DNA of 64,000 bases from Bacillus massilinigeriensis (GTDB taxonomy: Bacteria; Bacillota; Bacilli; Bacillales; Cytobacillaceae). A model generated the notes under the pieces. That model did not search any database. It saw only the letters and a program-made list of their open reading frames with translations, and was not told the DNA's origin. Both the position numbers and the translations under genes were made by a program. The stretch covers positions 2,071,261 through 2,135,260 of the forward strand of contig NZ_LT630337.1 in the NCBI RefSeq assembly GCF_900117315.1. Reading direction: 5' to 3'. Numbering within the stretch: the first letter of the stretch is position 1; every line of letters starts with the position of its first letter. This document shows positions 35,040 through 45,456 of this stretch, piece after piece.

Positions 35040-36173
35040 TTATATTAGATACTCTAAAATTCTTGTTGCCACCTCTTGAGATTGAAACTTATCATAGTTT
35101 GATAAAACAGCAATACTAATCTTTTTCTTTGGAACCATTAATATATGACTGTTAACCCCGACATATCCCCCACCATGCTCAATTATTTCTATTTCGTCTT
35201 TAAATGTTCTTGTAAACCAACCCAACCCATATCCTATTTTGTTGTCAATCTCTTTGACAGTTGAATGCATCGTCTGAAGGCTTTGATTTGTTAGAATCAT
35301 ATATTTTCCAATTCCCATTTGTGAAGTCATATATTTAGTTAAATCATTAGCAGTCGAATAGATGAACCCAATAGGTGAGGCAATTGGATTAGAAGGAAAC
35401 GGAGCTTCAACGATTGGAAGTTCTGGATTGGGTTGCCCGTAAGATTTCACACTATGTACATTCATAGTATAGTACCTTGCACTATTCTTATCATTCATGG
35501 CCACGGTTGGATCTAGCGTCGTTCTTGTCATTTGCAGTGGCTCAAAAATATGTTTTTGCGCATAATTTTCCCAAGGCTCCCCAGCAACCTTATCAATAAT
35601 ATCTCCTATAATTGCGTACGCATCAGAGCAATAGTTCCACCCATTACTTGGTGCATAAGTTAACTCTACATTTGAAAATGACTTTGTAATATCCTCTCGT
35701 TTTTGTATCTGAGCAACCATTTCTTTTGTAATATGATAGTCCTTATACATTTTCTCAAATATCGGAAATTCCTTTCGATTGGTACACGCCATGTTGGCAA
35801 TTGGATACATTCCTAGTCCCGATGTGTGACTTAGTAACTGTTTGACTGTAATAGAATCACTGACTTCCTTATTTGCTAATTTGAAATATGGTAGATATTT
35901 CACCACAGGATCTTCAATTTGGATTAATCCTTTCTCTACTAAACTCATAATACAAGTTGCAGCAAAGCTCTTTGAAATACTCTGAATGCTCATGATTGTG
36001 TCTGTTGTGATATCTGTGACATTCCCTGTTAGTCTCGCTTTTCCAAAGCCTTTGGAAAAAATGGTTTCTCCGTCATAAGAAATGACAACTGCCCTTCCAG
36101 CTTCAATATCCAGCTTGTCATTTAATAAGTACTCATCAATTAGGGATAATTTAGTTCTCAAATTAGTTGTCAT
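35040..36173 (-). CDS. Serine hydrolase, beta-lactamase class C fold
   Basis: 377 aa, cytoplasmic (no signal peptide). Catalytic SxxK as SISKS (about 64-68), YxN-like YCS in WNYCSDAYA (about 178-186) and HGG in EHGGGYVG (about 339-346). This fold includes D-aminopeptidases, D-esterases and DD-peptidases. It overlaps the esterase gene by 11 bp. A second relative is at 42844. In this locus a D-peptide or ester hydrolase role is likely. Confidence 0.86.
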   Translation of the reverse strand: MTTNLRTKLSLIDEYLLNDKLDIEAGRAVVISYDGETIFSKGFGKARLTGNVTDITTDTIMSIQSISKSFAATCIMSLVEKGLIQIEDPVVKYLPYFKLANKEVSDSITVKQLLSHTSGLGMYPIANMACTNRKEFPIFEKMYKDYHITKEMVAQIQKREDITKSFSNVELTYAPSNGWNYCSDAYAIIGDIIDKVAGEPWENYAQKHIFEPLQMTRTTLDPTVAMNDKNSARYYTMNVHSVKSYGQPNPELPIVEAPFPSNPIASPIGFIYSTANDLTKYMTSQMGIGKYMILTNQSLQTMHSTVKEIDNKIGYGLGWFTRTFKDEIEIIEHGGGYVGVNSHILMVPKKKISIAVLSNYDKFQSQEVATRILEYLI

Positions 36174-37380
36174 AGTTTCCTCCTATTTGCTCATTTTTTT
36201 CACACAGCAAAGCATGGAGACCATCTAATATAGTGTACTTCCAATTTATATAATCATGACCACCAGCGAATTCGTGATAGGTGACATGATAACCCTTTTT
36301 TCTTAACAACTCATAAAAGGAACGGTTTGTTTGAATCATGCTTTCTTTTTTTTCATAAATCCCAATATCAAGATAAAAATCAATTGATTTTTTCTCGGAT
36401 TCATTAAATAAGCTAAAAATCAGCTCATTATTTGATGGGTCCTTCCACCAATAAGAACCTGATTGTGAAATAACATTTCCAAATACTTCTGGATAATAAA
36501 AAGCGGTAAATGTTGCAGCCAATCCCCCAAAGCTTGACCCAGCAATAATGGAGTATCTAGGATCCTTGTAAATCGAATATGTATGTTGAATGATTGGTAA
36601 CAATTCCTCCGATACAAATTCGGCAAATGTTGGATTGCAAGGTAGCTCTTTATTACGTACTTGTAATGGATTATCCACAAATACTACAACAATAGGAGGT
36701 ATGTCAAGATTATGAATCCAATAATCTAATAATTCTGGGATATTCAAAGACTTCATATAAGTGAATCCATCAAAAATAGTTAATACTGGATATCTTTTTT
36801 CATCTGAATATCTTGAAGGTGTATACACCCATATACATCTATTAGAGTTCAAAACTTGACTGTATACCTCTTTTCTTTCCACTTTCCCTTTAGGAATCTC
36901 TCGATGTTTATTTTCAAAGCATTGATGATTTTGAGATATTACAGAACAAATTTGATCTTTGTCATCTGGCTCATTTGGATTGGCAAAAAAGTGAAATTGT
37001 TGACAATTCAATGGATCAGGGATTAAATTCTTCTCCCTCGCCATCCAATCTTCTCCGAAATCATCATTTACCGAGTAAAAATAAATTGATAATGTATTAG
37101 GTTGGACTTCTATTGTTTTATACCAAATATCAGTTCCTTCTATGTTACTAAAAAATAGGTCATCAGATTGGTCCATGATTAATGGTGAAATGAGGGCAAC
37201 ATTTTTTGTTGAACTATTTCCCTTATATAGAAATGTTACCAAGAGAGATTCCTGATTATTTCTGCTGTTTTCCCATATAGGATATTCATGTGACTGAACA
37301 TCCTCCCAAAATTCATTTATACTTTCCGTGTGGTTCAATTTATATATTGTCTTTTCAATAAAAGGACTTATTTGGTTCAT
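36163..37380 (-). CDS. Enterochelin-esterase-like alpha/beta hydrolase
   Basis: 405 aa from ATG 37380, 8 nt after AAGGAG (a GTG at 37386 lies too near). N-terminal beta domain (about 1-150, as in Fes) and a C-terminal esterase-D domain: PVLTIFDGFTYM (about 205-216), nucleophile Ser in AGSSFGGLAATF (about 279-290) and His in FAGGHDYINW (about 379-388). Could hydrolyse esters or depsipeptides. Cytoplasmic, in the importer operon between the ATPase gene and a serine hydrolase. Confidence 0.82.
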   Translation of the reverse strand: MNQISPFIEKTIYKLNHTESINEFWEDVQSHEYPIWENSRNNQESLLVTFLYKGNSSTKNVALISPLIMDQSDDLFFSNIEGTDIWYKTIEVQPNTLSIYFYSVNDDFGEDWMAREKNLIPDPLNCQQFHFFANPNEPDDKDQICSVISQNHQCFENKHREIPKGKVERKEVYSQVLNSNRCIWVYTPSRYSDEKRYPVLTIFDGFTYMKSLNIPELLDYWIHNLDIPPIVVVFVDNPLQVRNKELPCNPTFAEFVSEELLPIIQHTYSIYKDPRYSIIAGSSFGGLAATFTAFYYPEVFGNVISQSGSYWWKDPSNNELIFSLFNESEKKSIDFYLDIGIYEKKESMIQTNRSFYELLRKKGYHVTYHEFAGGHDYINWKYTILDGLHALLCEKNEQIGGNYDN

Positions 37381-37405
37381 ATCCACTACTCCTTATGAAC
37401 AAACA

Positions 37406-38368
37406 TTAGTTTGCTACGAAGTGACAGGCAACTTTTCGATTCTCATAATCTAATAAAGTCGGAGCCACTTTTTTACATTTTTCTCTTGCCATCGGGCAGC
37501 GAGTGTGAAACTTACATCCGCTCGGTGGATTTGATGGTGATGGAAAATCTCCTGTTAGAATAATTTTCTCACGCTGCTCATCGGGATCTTTTTTAGGGAT
37601 AGAAGTTAATAATGACTTTGTATAAGGATGATAAGGATTTGTAAAGATATCTTCTTTTTTCGCATATTCAATAACTTCTCCAAAATACATGACTGCCACA
37701 TTAGTTGCTATGTACTGAACAACTTGTAAATCATGTGAAATAAATATATAGGTTAAATTCAACTGTTCCTGTAAGTCCTGTAAAAGATTAAGAATCTGAG
37801 ATTGAATCGAAACATCTAGTGCGGAAACCGGTTCGTCTGCGACTATTAGTTTTGGTTTTAACATTAATGCACGGGCAATTCCAATTCTTTGCCTTTGCCC
37901 CCCTGAAAATTCGAAAGGATAACGGGTTAAGCTTTCTCTAGTGAGACCAACTCTTTCAATCATTTCTTCAACTAGGTAGTCCCGTTTTTCCCTTTCTATT
38001 TTATGTGCGATAAGAGGTTCGGATAAAATTTTTTTTATTGTATGTCTTGGATTTAAGGTATCAAAGGGATTTTGAAAGACCATTTGAAAATCTTTTCTCA
38101 CTTCCTTCATTTCCTTCTTCCCTAAATCCATTAAGTTTTTCCCTTCGTATAAAATTATTCCTTCATCTGGTTCTAATAACCTTAGCAATAGCCTTCCAGT
38201 TGTTGATTTCCCACAACCTGATTCACCAACAATGGCAAGGGTTTCTCCTTCGCTTACTTTTAGGTTCACGCCATTTACGGCATGAACATACTTTTTCTCT
38301 CGAAAACGACTTCCCGAAATTGGAAAACTTTTTGTTAAACCTTTTACCTCTAATAATGGCGGATTCAT
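37406..38368 (-). CDS. Oligo/dipeptide ABC transporter ATP-binding protein (OppF/DppF-like)
   Basis: 320 aa from ATG 38368, which follows ATGGAGGTG and overlaps the OppD-like stop by 4 bp; the longer in-frame start at 38413 has no site. Walker A GESGCGKSTTG, signature EFSGGQRQRIGIARAL, Walker B LIVADEPVSALD, H-loop ISHDL, and the Opp C-terminal cysteine motif GCKFHTRCPMA...C...C that ligates an Fe-S-like cluster in related proteins. Drives peptide import with the next four genes. Confidence 0.92.
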   Translation of the reverse strand: MNPPLLEVKGLTKSFPISGSRFREKKYVHAVNGVNLKVSEGETLAIVGESGCGKSTTGRLLLRLLEPDEGIILYEGKNLMDLGKKEMKEVRKDFQMVFQNPFDTLNPRHTIKKILSEPLIAHKIEREKRDYLVEEMIERVGLTRESLTRYPFEFSGGQRQRIGIARALMLKPKLIVADEPVSALDVSIQSQILNLLQDLQEQLNLTYIFISHDLQVVQYIATNVAVMYFGEVIEYAKKEDIFTNPYHPYTKSLLTSIPKKDPDEQREKIILTGDFPSPSNPPSGCKFHTRCPMAREKCKKVAPTLLDYENRKVACHFVAN

Positions 38369-39363
38369 GTATGCACCTCCATTACGGTTTCCATTTCCTT
38401 TTGGTGCAACCAACAGCGGTAGCTAGTCTTTTCATCAATTGTATTTAATCTTGGTTCTTCCAGATAACAGCGTTTCATGACAAAGTCACATCGATCTGCA
38501 AATCGACAACCCTTTGGCATCTGGTCAGGGGAAGGGACATTGCCCTTAATCGAGTATAGGCGACTATTTCCATCAAGTTGATTGGGAGTCGATTTTATTA
38601 AACCTTTTGTATAAGGATGATGAGGGTTCCTAAGTAAAGTTCTAACGTCAGAAACCTCTACTACTTGTCCTGCGTACATAACCATCACTTGATCACAAAG
38701 CTCTGCAACAACACCTAAGTCGTGAGTAATTAATAATAGGCTCATACCTGATTCCTTTTGAATTTCTTGCAATAGTGTAATAATCTGAGCTTGAATGGTT
38801 ACATCTAATGCCGTAGTTGGCTCATCCGCAATCAATAATTTTGGTGTACATGCTATAGCAATAGCAATCATCACTCTTTGTCTCATTCCCCCTGAGAGCT
38901 GATGAGGATATTCATTGTAAATTTCCTTTGGACGAGATATTCCTACCTTGTTCAATAGGTCAATCACAACAGCATATGACTCTTTTCTAGTCATCTGCTT
39001 ATGTTTTTCAAGTATTTCACTAATCTGTCTTCCAATTTTCATGACAGGATTTAATGAGGTCATCGGGTCTTGAAAGATGACACTCATTTCATTCCCACGA
39101 ATTTTTCTCATTTCTTTTTCCGACAATGCAAGAATATCTTCTCCGTTTAAAAGAATCTCTCCTTTCTGAACTCTCCCATTCGTACCCAAAAGGCGCATAA
39201 TGGACAAAATGGTCATGCTTTTCCCACACCCAGATTCCCCGACAATGCCTAAAGACTCTCCTTTATGGAGAACTAAATCAACATGATCAACAATAGTAGT
39301 ATAGTTATGTTCCTTCTTCATTTGAGTTACTAGATTTTTAACTTCTAATATCTTTTCCATCAT
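38365..39363 (-). CDS. Oligo/dipeptide ABC transporter ATP-binding protein (OppD/DppD-like)
   Basis: 332 aa: Walker A GESGCGKSMT, signature QLSGGMRQRVMIAIAIA, Walker B LLIADEPTTALD, switch ITHDLGVV and the C-terminal GCRFADRCDFVMKRC cysteine motif. Paired with the OppF-like ATPase to power the DppB/C-type permeases. Overlaps the downstream gene; operon member. Confidence 0.92.
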   Translation of the reverse strand: MMEKILEVKNLVTQMKKEHNYTTIVDHVDLVLHKGESLGIVGESGCGKSMTILSIMRLLGTNGRVQKGEILLNGEDILALSEKEMRKIRGNEMSVIFQDPMTSLNPVMKIGRQISEILEKHKQMTRKESYAVVIDLLNKVGISRPKEIYNEYPHQLSGGMRQRVMIAIAIACTPKLLIADEPTTALDVTIQAQIITLLQEIQKESGMSLLLITHDLGVVAELCDQVMVMYAGQVVEVSDVRTLLRNPHHPYTKGLIKSTPNQLDGNSRLYSIKGNVPSPDQMPKGCRFADRCDFVMKRCYLEEPRLNTIDEKTSYRCWLHQKEMETVMEVHT

Positions 39364-39377
39364 TCTATCCTCATTCT

Positions 39378-40256
39378 TTATTTTGCTTTCGGATCATAAA
39401 TATCTCGTAATGCATCACCAAATGAATTGATTGCAAACACTATAACTGTTATTGAAATTCCTGGGAAGATGGATAACCACCAAGCTTCTGTTAAATACCC
39501 ACTTCCTTCGTTCAACATTGCTCCCCATTCAGGAGTAGGAGGTTGTGCTCCTAAACCGATATAGCTTAGTGCTGAGGTTTCTAATATTGCTCCCCCGACT
39601 GCAAGGGTTGTATAAACAATTAAGATACTTGTAATGTTTGGAATGATTTGATGAAATATTATCCACCAGCTTGAACTCCCTATTGAACGACTTGCTTCAA
39701 CATATCCTGATTGAATAATCGATAATGTTGTACCCCTGATAAGTCTTGTAAATCCAGGGATAGAGGCTATACCAACCGCTATCATTGCATTCGTTAAACT
39801 AGGACCCAAGACAGCAACGATAGCTAATGCTAACACAATTCCTGGTAAAGCTAAAAAAATCTCTGTAATTCTACTAATTAAATTATCTACGAATCCCCCG
39901 AGATAAGCACTCATGACACCAAGAAAAGTTCCAATCGTAACAGTAATAGCGACAGCTAACAAGGCAACGGTGATTGTAATTCTAGTACCATAGATTATTC
40001 TTGTAAAAACATCGCGCCCTAAAGCATCCGTTCCAAATGGATGTTTTGAGGAAGGTGATTGTAGTAATTCATTAATGTCTGACTTATTTGGGTCTACTGT
40101 TATAATAAATGGTCCAATAAGTCCGATGATTATAAAAATAAGAAGTAAAAGAAAGCTAAACAGAGCTTTACGATTCCTAGTGATGGAATAGATGAGATTA
40201 TTTTTATTTTTTCTATTGGTAATAATAGTGGCTTTTTTCATTGTCTCCGCCTGCAT
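39378..40256 (-). CDS. Dipeptide ABC transporter permease (DppC-like)
   Basis: 292 aa from ATG 40256, 6 nt after GGGAGGG; a longer frame reaching 40301 overlaps the DppB gene without a site. Six membrane segments, OppC N-terminal domain, HPFGTDALGRDVFTRIIYGTR (key GTDALGRDV, about 78-86) and the EAA loop EASRSIGSSSWWIIFHQIIPN. Pairs with the DppB-like permease. Confidence 0.92.
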   Translation of the reverse strand: MQAETMKKATIITNRKNKNNLIYSITRNRKALFSFLLLLIFIIIGLIGPFIITVDPNKSDINELLQSPSSKHPFGTDALGRDVFTRIIYGTRITITVALLAVAITVTIGTFLGVMSAYLGGFVDNLISRITEIFLALPGIVLALAIVAVLGPSLTNAMIAVGIASIPGFTRLIRGTTLSIIQSGYVEASRSIGSSSWWIIFHQIIPNITSILIVYTTLAVGGAILETSALSYIGLGAQPPTPEWGAMLNEGSGYLTEAWWLSIFPGISITVIVFAINSFGDALRDIYDPKAK

Positions 40257-40257
40257 C

Positions 40258-41196
40258 CTATATCCCTCCCTTTTCTTGACCAAATTTGATTCGAGGATCA
40301 AGTAAGTGGTAAAGGATGTCGACTAAAATATTAATGGTTACATAGACAAAACCCATAAATAAGACCATTCCTTGCACCATGGGGAAGTCTCTTGAAGCAA
40401 TAGCACCTATCGACAATGTCCCTAGACCTGGCCAGGTAAATACTTGTTCAATGATAATGGATCCTCCCAATAACCCTGCTAACTGCAGACCAATAATTGT
40501 AACAACAGGTATTAACACATTTCGTAGGGCATGTCGTAACATTACAACTGTTTCACTTAGTCCTTTTGATCGAGCAGTTCGTATATAATCACTTGATAAT
40601 ACTTCAATCATCCCTGTTCTAGTTAGTCTACATATAATTGTTGAGAGTAACAGTCCCATTGCGGTTGCAGGTAGAATCAAGTCCTTCATACCCGTTCCAC
40701 CTGCAATCGGTAGAAAGCCTAATTTCACAACAAAAACAATAATTAGTAAGATACAAAGCCAGTATCCCGGAATGGAGACACCAAGAGTTGAAAAAAACAT
40801 AACGATTCGATCAAGCCATGTATTTTTGTGTTTTGCTGCAAGGATTCCTAGTCCAATTCCTAAAATGGTTGCAAACGTTATTGCTGAGAATACAAGTCTA
40901 AGGGTGTACGGAAGCCTTTCTAAAATTTCTACTAGTACGGGTCTTCCTGATTTATATGACATGCCTAAATCTCCGCTGATGACACCAATAAAATAATCAA
41001 AAAATTGAACAACAAGGGGCTTATTAAGCCCCAATTGTTCTGTAAGCTGCTTCACTTGATCAGGAGTGGCATTTTGACCTAACATAATACCTACTGGATC
41101 ACCTGGAATCATATGGATGAGTAGGAAGGCAAAAACCATAATACCTAATAGCACAAATATCCCAGAAAAGATCCTTTTGATTAGAAAGGCAAGCAT
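40258..41196 (-). CDS. Dipeptide ABC transporter permease (DppB-like)
   Basis: 312 aa, six membrane segments. N-terminal AFLLIHMIPGDPV (about 23-35), LGLNKPLVVQFFDY (about 53-66), EAA loop YIRTARSKGLSETVVMLRHALRN and GSIIIEQVFTWPGLG (about 245-259) identify a DppB/OppB subunit. Its ATG overlaps the binding-protein stop (TAATG), so they are coupled. Confidence 0.93.
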   Translation of the reverse strand: MLAFLIKRIFSGIFVLLGIMVFAFLLIHMIPGDPVGIMLGQNATPDQVKQLTEQLGLNKPLVVQFFDYFIGVISGDLGMSYKSGRPVLVEILERLPYTLRLVFSAITFATILGIGLGILAAKHKNTWLDRIVMFFSTLGVSIPGYWLCILLIIVFVVKLGFLPIAGGTGMKDLILPATAMGLLLSTIICRLTRTGMIEVLSSDYIRTARSKGLSETVVMLRHALRNVLIPVVTIIGLQLAGLLGGSIIIEQVFTWPGLGTLSIGAIASRDFPMVQGMVLFMGFVYVTINILVDILYHLLDPRIKFGQEKGGI

Positions 41197-42821
41197 TATT
41201 CGCTCACCCAGCTATCATGATAGAGAAGGGACCCTGCTTTACTTAATTCAATACCCTGAACTCTTTTGTTTACTACAGTAAATACTTTTTGAGTATAAAC
41301 AGGCACCCAGTATGCCTTGTCTACAATATGCCTTTGAATTTCTGCATAAATATGTTTTCTCTCTTCTTGGTCCATGGTTGTTTGTCCCTTAACAAGTAAC
41401 GTATCTAAGGATGGATCATTCACCTGACTAAAATTTCCTACCCCAATTTGACTTGAATGGAATCGTTGAGAAAGGATAGATGGGTCATCTGCAGTCCAGG
41501 CCATTACTGTCATGTCAAATTGACCTTTTGTTACTGCTGCAACGAGGGCTCCAGCCTCATAATTTTGTATTTCAACTTTAACCCCTATTTCTTTATACAT
41601 CCCTTGTAATAACTGGGCATCTAGTGACCATTGGGGTAGTGATGCTAGCTTTAAGCTAAGTTCCTTTCCATCCTTTTCCAATACACCATTTTGATTTAGT
41701 CTATATCCTGCTTGTTCAAGTAATTTCTTTGCTTCTTCGATATTAAATCCGTATCCGTATTCCTCTACAGTTGAATCATAGCCAAAAACTGTAGGAGGTA
41801 GTGGTCCATTGACTGGAACGCCTTCGCCCTGTAATACTGCTTTAATAACTGCCTCTTTATTAACTGCCATATTTAGAGCTTGACGTACCTTTTGGTTCTG
41901 TAGATGAGTGTTTTTTGTATTCAATTCCAAATATAATCCAAGACCCTGTCCAAGCGATTCTAGTACTTGAAATTTGTCATTATTTTTGAATTTGGCAATG
42001 TCCTTCGCTGGAACATCTGCAATGTCAATGGAACCACTATTTAGTGCTGCAACTATGGTCTGTACATCCTTGATCATTTTATATACGATTTTATCAGGAT
42101 GCGCCGCTCCTTTATTTTCAAAAAAGCTTTCTGCCCATTTAAAGTCTTTGTTCTTTGCTAACACGATTTCATTCCCTGTTTTCCAGCTTTCAAATTTATA
42201 TGGACCAACTCCAACAGGATTTCTTCCAAATTCATCGCCACTTTCACTAATTGTCTCCATAGAATATGGCTGTAGCCATCCTCCATAAGTTAAGGAACGT
42301 AAGAATGGAACTGATGGTGACTTTAATTCAATTACTAATGTAGAATCGTCTGGTGCATTTATTGTTTTCACATTAGCTAAATAATAGGCCACATTTTTAC
42401 TTTGGGTTGCTGGATTCAGCGCACGATCAAATGTTTCCTTAAAGCTTTTTGAAGTTAATGCTGTTCCATCATGAAAGGTAACTCCCTTGCGAATTTTAAA
42501 TTCTAATTTTAAACCATCATCTGAAACTTTATAATCCTCTGCCAAATACGGGATGATTTCCAATGTTTTAGGGTCAACAGTTAGTAATCCTCCCCCCATT
42601 TTGCTCGCAATATTTTGAGTAGAAGTCATACTTGATTTATGTACGTCCAATGTTTCTGGTTCTTGAGTCATGGCAATTGTAATCGTTCCGCCGTCCTTTG
42701 GTTTGTCGCTCTTACCATCATCTTTTTTTGAGCTTTCTTCAGATGAACAACCTACCATAAATATTGATAATATTATTGTAATGAAGAGAATTTTTATTGC
42801 TTGAGTCATACTAAGCTTCAT
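41196..42821 (-). CDS. Peptide ABC transporter substrate-binding lipoprotein (SBP_bac_5)
   Basis: 541 aa extracytoplasmic lipoprotein: signal peptide with lipobox FMVGC (Cys25), then the OppA/DppA fold, with VTFHDGTALTSKSFKETFDRALNP (key FHDGTALT, about 115-122), GVGPYKFESW (about 204-213) and LNMAVNKEAVIKAVLQG. It captures the imported peptide or related compound and passes it to the DppBC channel. First gene of the transporter block and preceded by a serine hydrolase gene 22 bp upstream. Confidence 0.92.
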   Translation of the reverse strand: MKLSMTQAIKILFITIILSIFMVGCSSEESSKKDDGKSDKPKDGGTITIAMTQEPETLDVHKSSMTSTQNIASKMGGGLLTVDPKTLEIIPYLAEDYKVSDDGLKLEFKIRKGVTFHDGTALTSKSFKETFDRALNPATQSKNVAYYLANVKTINAPDDSTLVIELKSPSVPFLRSLTYGGWLQPYSMETISESGDEFGRNPVGVGPYKFESWKTGNEIVLAKNKDFKWAESFFENKGAAHPDKIVYKMIKDVQTIVAALNSGSIDIADVPAKDIAKFKNNDKFQVLESLGQGLGLYLELNTKNTHLQNQKVRQALNMAVNKEAVIKAVLQGEGVPVNGPLPPTVFGYDSTVEEYGYGFNIEEAKKLLEQAGYRLNQNGVLEKDGKELSLKLASLPQWSLDAQLLQGMYKEIGVKVEIQNYEAGALVAAVTKGQFDMTVMAWTADDPSILSQRFHSSQIGVGNFSQVNDPSLDTLLVKGQTTMDQEERKHIYAEIQRHIVDKAYWVPVYTQKVFTVVNKRVQGIELSKAGSLLYHDSWVSE

Positions 42822-42843
42822 TTATTTTTACCTCCAAATTTGT

Positions 42844-44232
42844 TTAGTTTTTTTTCATTAATTGTCTCAATCCAAAATAAACGCGGCATATTTGCTGTTT
42901 ACTATCACGAATAAATCGAATCAAATTAACTGCATCATTATGCTGAATAATGAACGAATCGTCATTGACATATTGTAATGGTAGATTTCTTAAACCCGCT
43001 GATGAGAAAGTTAAACCATAATCATTCTGATCAATAATGAGGGACATACCTTCTTCAGATTCAAATGTTCCACAATATTCATATTCTTCTTCCTTTTTAA
43101 GTGAGTTTTGAACAAATGTATTATGCCTTGCCTTCATCTCTCTACCATCTAGTATGTTGATGGCATAGTTTAATAGACGAAAAACAGGTACATTTTCTAT
43201 ATTTGAAAGGATAACCGCTGTAATTCCTTTGTCCGGAATTACAATTGTGTGGGAGGAAACCCCGTGTAATGATCCTCCATGTTCAATCATTTTGTTGCCA
43301 TGATAATCTTGGATAATATTTAGACCATATCCATAATATTTATTAGGCTCCATTTGAATATGAGGTTTTAGTATTTTTTCAATACTACTTTGAGATAAAA
43401 CAGTATTATTTTCTATATTTTTATTGCCGGATATGAGAGAAAAATATTTAATTAAATCATTTAAGGTTGATTTTAGAAATCCTGCGGCGTGCATGGTTGG
43501 AGCGTCAAGCCAGACATTCGATTCGACTATTTTTTTATTCTTGTTTCTCTCATTAATAGAATAAAGAGTCGAAGTATTACCATGTTCTCCTAAGTATTTT
43601 AAATATAGAACAGTTCGTTTCATTTTAAGTGGCTCACATATGTTCTTTCTAATGTATTCCCAATAACCTTCTCCACTAGCTCGTTCTATGATGTAGCCAA
43701 GCAAGGCATAGCCATCATTGGAATAACTAAATTCTGTTCCAGGGGTTCCTAATAATTCGTTCACATTCTCGTTAATATAATGAATCAACTTACCATATGA
43801 ATCGATAAATGTATTTGATGTATTGATATATCCGAACAGATTTGAATCTTCTCCTCTATCAAAATCTTGAATAAATGATTTAAATAAAGACGACAAGGGT
43901 GGTATACCAGTAGAGTGTGTTAACAAGTGATGGATGCTCATTTCATTTGCAGACTTGATGCATAATTCTGGGAGATAATTAGTGATGGATTCGTAGATGT
44001 TTATTTTTCCTTTTTCATGTAATTGCAAAATAGCTGTAGCAGTAAAAGATTTTGTCAACGATCCTATTCCAAAAACTGTATGGATATCAATGGGTAATTG
44101 TTCTTTAATATTACGAAAACCAAAGCCTTTCTGATAGATTAACTCTCCATCCCTTGCGATGGCTATTCCAATCCCGGGTATACTGGATTGTTTCATAAGT
44201 GAATGTAGGTACGATTCAAATTCTTTCATCAT
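42844..44232 (-). CDS. Serine hydrolase, beta-lactamase class C fold, with C-terminal extension
   Basis: 462 aa, cytoplasmic. SxxK as SLTKSF (about 56-61), YSN in FSYSNDGYALLGYIIERA (about 162-179) and HGG in IEHGGSLHGVSSH (about 327-339). A DUF3471-like C-terminal beta domain (about 375-460) follows. The second such enzyme in the cluster (the other at 35040). Probably a D-amino-acid or peptide hydrolase acting on imported compounds (inference). Confidence 0.85.
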   Translation of the reverse strand: MMKEFESYLHSLMKQSSIPGIGIAIARDGELIYQKGFGFRNIKEQLPIDIHTVFGIGSLTKSFTATAILQLHEKGKINIYESITNYLPELCIKSANEMSIHHLLTHSTGIPPLSSLFKSFIQDFDRGEDSNLFGYINTSNTFIDSYGKLIHYINENVNELLGTPGTEFSYSNDGYALLGYIIERASGEGYWEYIRKNICEPLKMKRTVLYLKYLGEHGNTSTLYSINERNKNKKIVESNVWLDAPTMHAAGFLKSTLNDLIKYFSLISGNKNIENNTVLSQSSIEKILKPHIQMEPNKYYGYGLNIIQDYHGNKMIEHGGSLHGVSSHTIVIPDKGITAVILSNIENVPVFRLLNYAINILDGREMKARHNTFVQNSLKKEEEYEYCGTFESEEGMSLIIDQNDYGLTFSSAGLRNLPLQYVNDDSFIIQHNDAVNLIRFIRDSKQQICRVYFGLRQLMKKN

Positions 44233-44306
44233 ATAGGAGTCTAATCCCCCTTACTCTTCATACTTAATAACCGACTGGCACCTATTATTTCCTGCAAACC
44301 GCAAAC

Positions 44307-45446
44307 TCAATTTGTTGTAAAGCTTTTTGAACAGGCAGCTTGAAACTCTTTTTCTTTTAATAAATAGTTTTCTACGCTGCTTTCATTGATTTCATAGCCA
44401 ATCCCAATTTGTTTTGGAACAGATAAGTATCCAGGGCGGGAAAACTTTACCTCGGGAACAACGATGTCATGTTCCCAATAACGATTCGAAACAGAGGTAT
44501 CCCCTGGGATGGTAAAATTATTTAACGAAGCAATCGCAATGTTGTGTGCTCTTCCAACTCCTGATTCGAGCATTCCACCACACCATACCGGAACTCTGTA
44601 AGACTCACATAAATCATGAATCCTTTTGGCCTCAGATAATCCCCCAACTCGTCCTATTTTGATATTGATTATTTTACAACCTTGTAGTTCAATTGCTTTT
44701 CTTGCATCCTCTACACTATGTATGCTTTCATCTAAGCAAATTGGAGTAGAAAGAAGGGGTTGAAGTTTAGAATGGTCATAGATGTCATCATGAGCTAGAG
44801 GTTGTTCGATCATTATTAGATTATACTTATCCAATTCTATGAGAGTTTTTGCATCATTTAAGCTATAGGCAGAATTCGCATCTGCCATGAGAGGAACATC
44901 ATTTCCAAATTCCTTGCGTATGGCTTTTATTGGTTCAATATCCCATCCTGGCTTGATTTTTATTTTTATTTTTCTGTAGCCTTGTTGAATCACTCCTTCT
45001 ACTTTTTTCAACAGGGTTGGAATATCCTTCTCAATCCCTATACTTACTCCTACTTCAACTTCATCTTTGGTTCCACCAAGTGCAGTAGCTAATGGGACTT
45101 CTTTCTGTTTTGCATATAAATCCCAAATAGCACCTTCTAAAGCGGCTTTTGCCATTTTGTTTCGTTTAATAGGTTGATAGATTCCTATTAAATCATCTGG
45201 TGTTTCAATGGGTTTAAGAAATAAAGCAGGGATCAGATATGTTTGTAACATATACCAAACAGTATCTGTCGTTTCTTCATTGTAGGTTGGATAGGACAAC
45301 GCAACGCTTTCTCCAAATCCAACTTTTCCATCTCCAAATGCACGGACTATGATAAAGTCTTTCTCTACAGTCGTTCCAAAGCTCGTTTCGAAGCTTGACT
45401 TGAGCGGCATTTTTAAACGCTGTAGCTGGATTTTCTCAATATTCAA
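44307..45446 (-). CDS. Enolase-superfamily N-succinylamino acid racemase / o-succinylbenzoate synthase (MenC-like)
   Basis: 379 aa from TTG 45446, which follows GAGG by 8 nt and begins 10 bp after the RpiR stop; the longer frame overlaps the regulator. NSAR/OSBS subgroup: PLKSSFETSFG (about 13-23), the Lys pair in KIKIKPGW, metal ligands in MADANSAY, IMIEQPL and CLDESIH, and the end GGMLESGVGRAHN. Away from men genes and in a peptide locus, racemisation of N-succinyl/N-acyl amino acids is more likely than menaquinone synthesis. The M20 enzyme would release the product. Confidence 0.85.
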   Translation of the reverse strand: MNIEKIQLQRLKMPLKSSFETSFGTTVEKDFIIVRAFGDGKVGFGESVALSYPTYNEETTDTVWYMLQTYLIPALFLKPIETPDDLIGIYQPIKRNKMAKAALEGAIWDLYAKQKEVPLATALGGTKDEVEVGVSIGIEKDIPTLLKKVEGVIQQGYRKIKIKIKPGWDIEPIKAIRKEFGNDVPLMADANSAYSLNDAKTLIELDKYNLIMIEQPLAHDDIYDHSKLQPLLSTPICLDESIHSVEDARKAIELQGCKIINIKIGRVGGLSEAKRIHDLCESYRVPVWCGGMLESGVGRAHNIAIASLNNFTIPGDTSVSNRYWEHDIVVPEVKFSRPGYLSVPKQIGIGYEINESSVENYLLKEKEFQAACSKSFTTN

Positions 45447-45456
45447 GATATTTTCC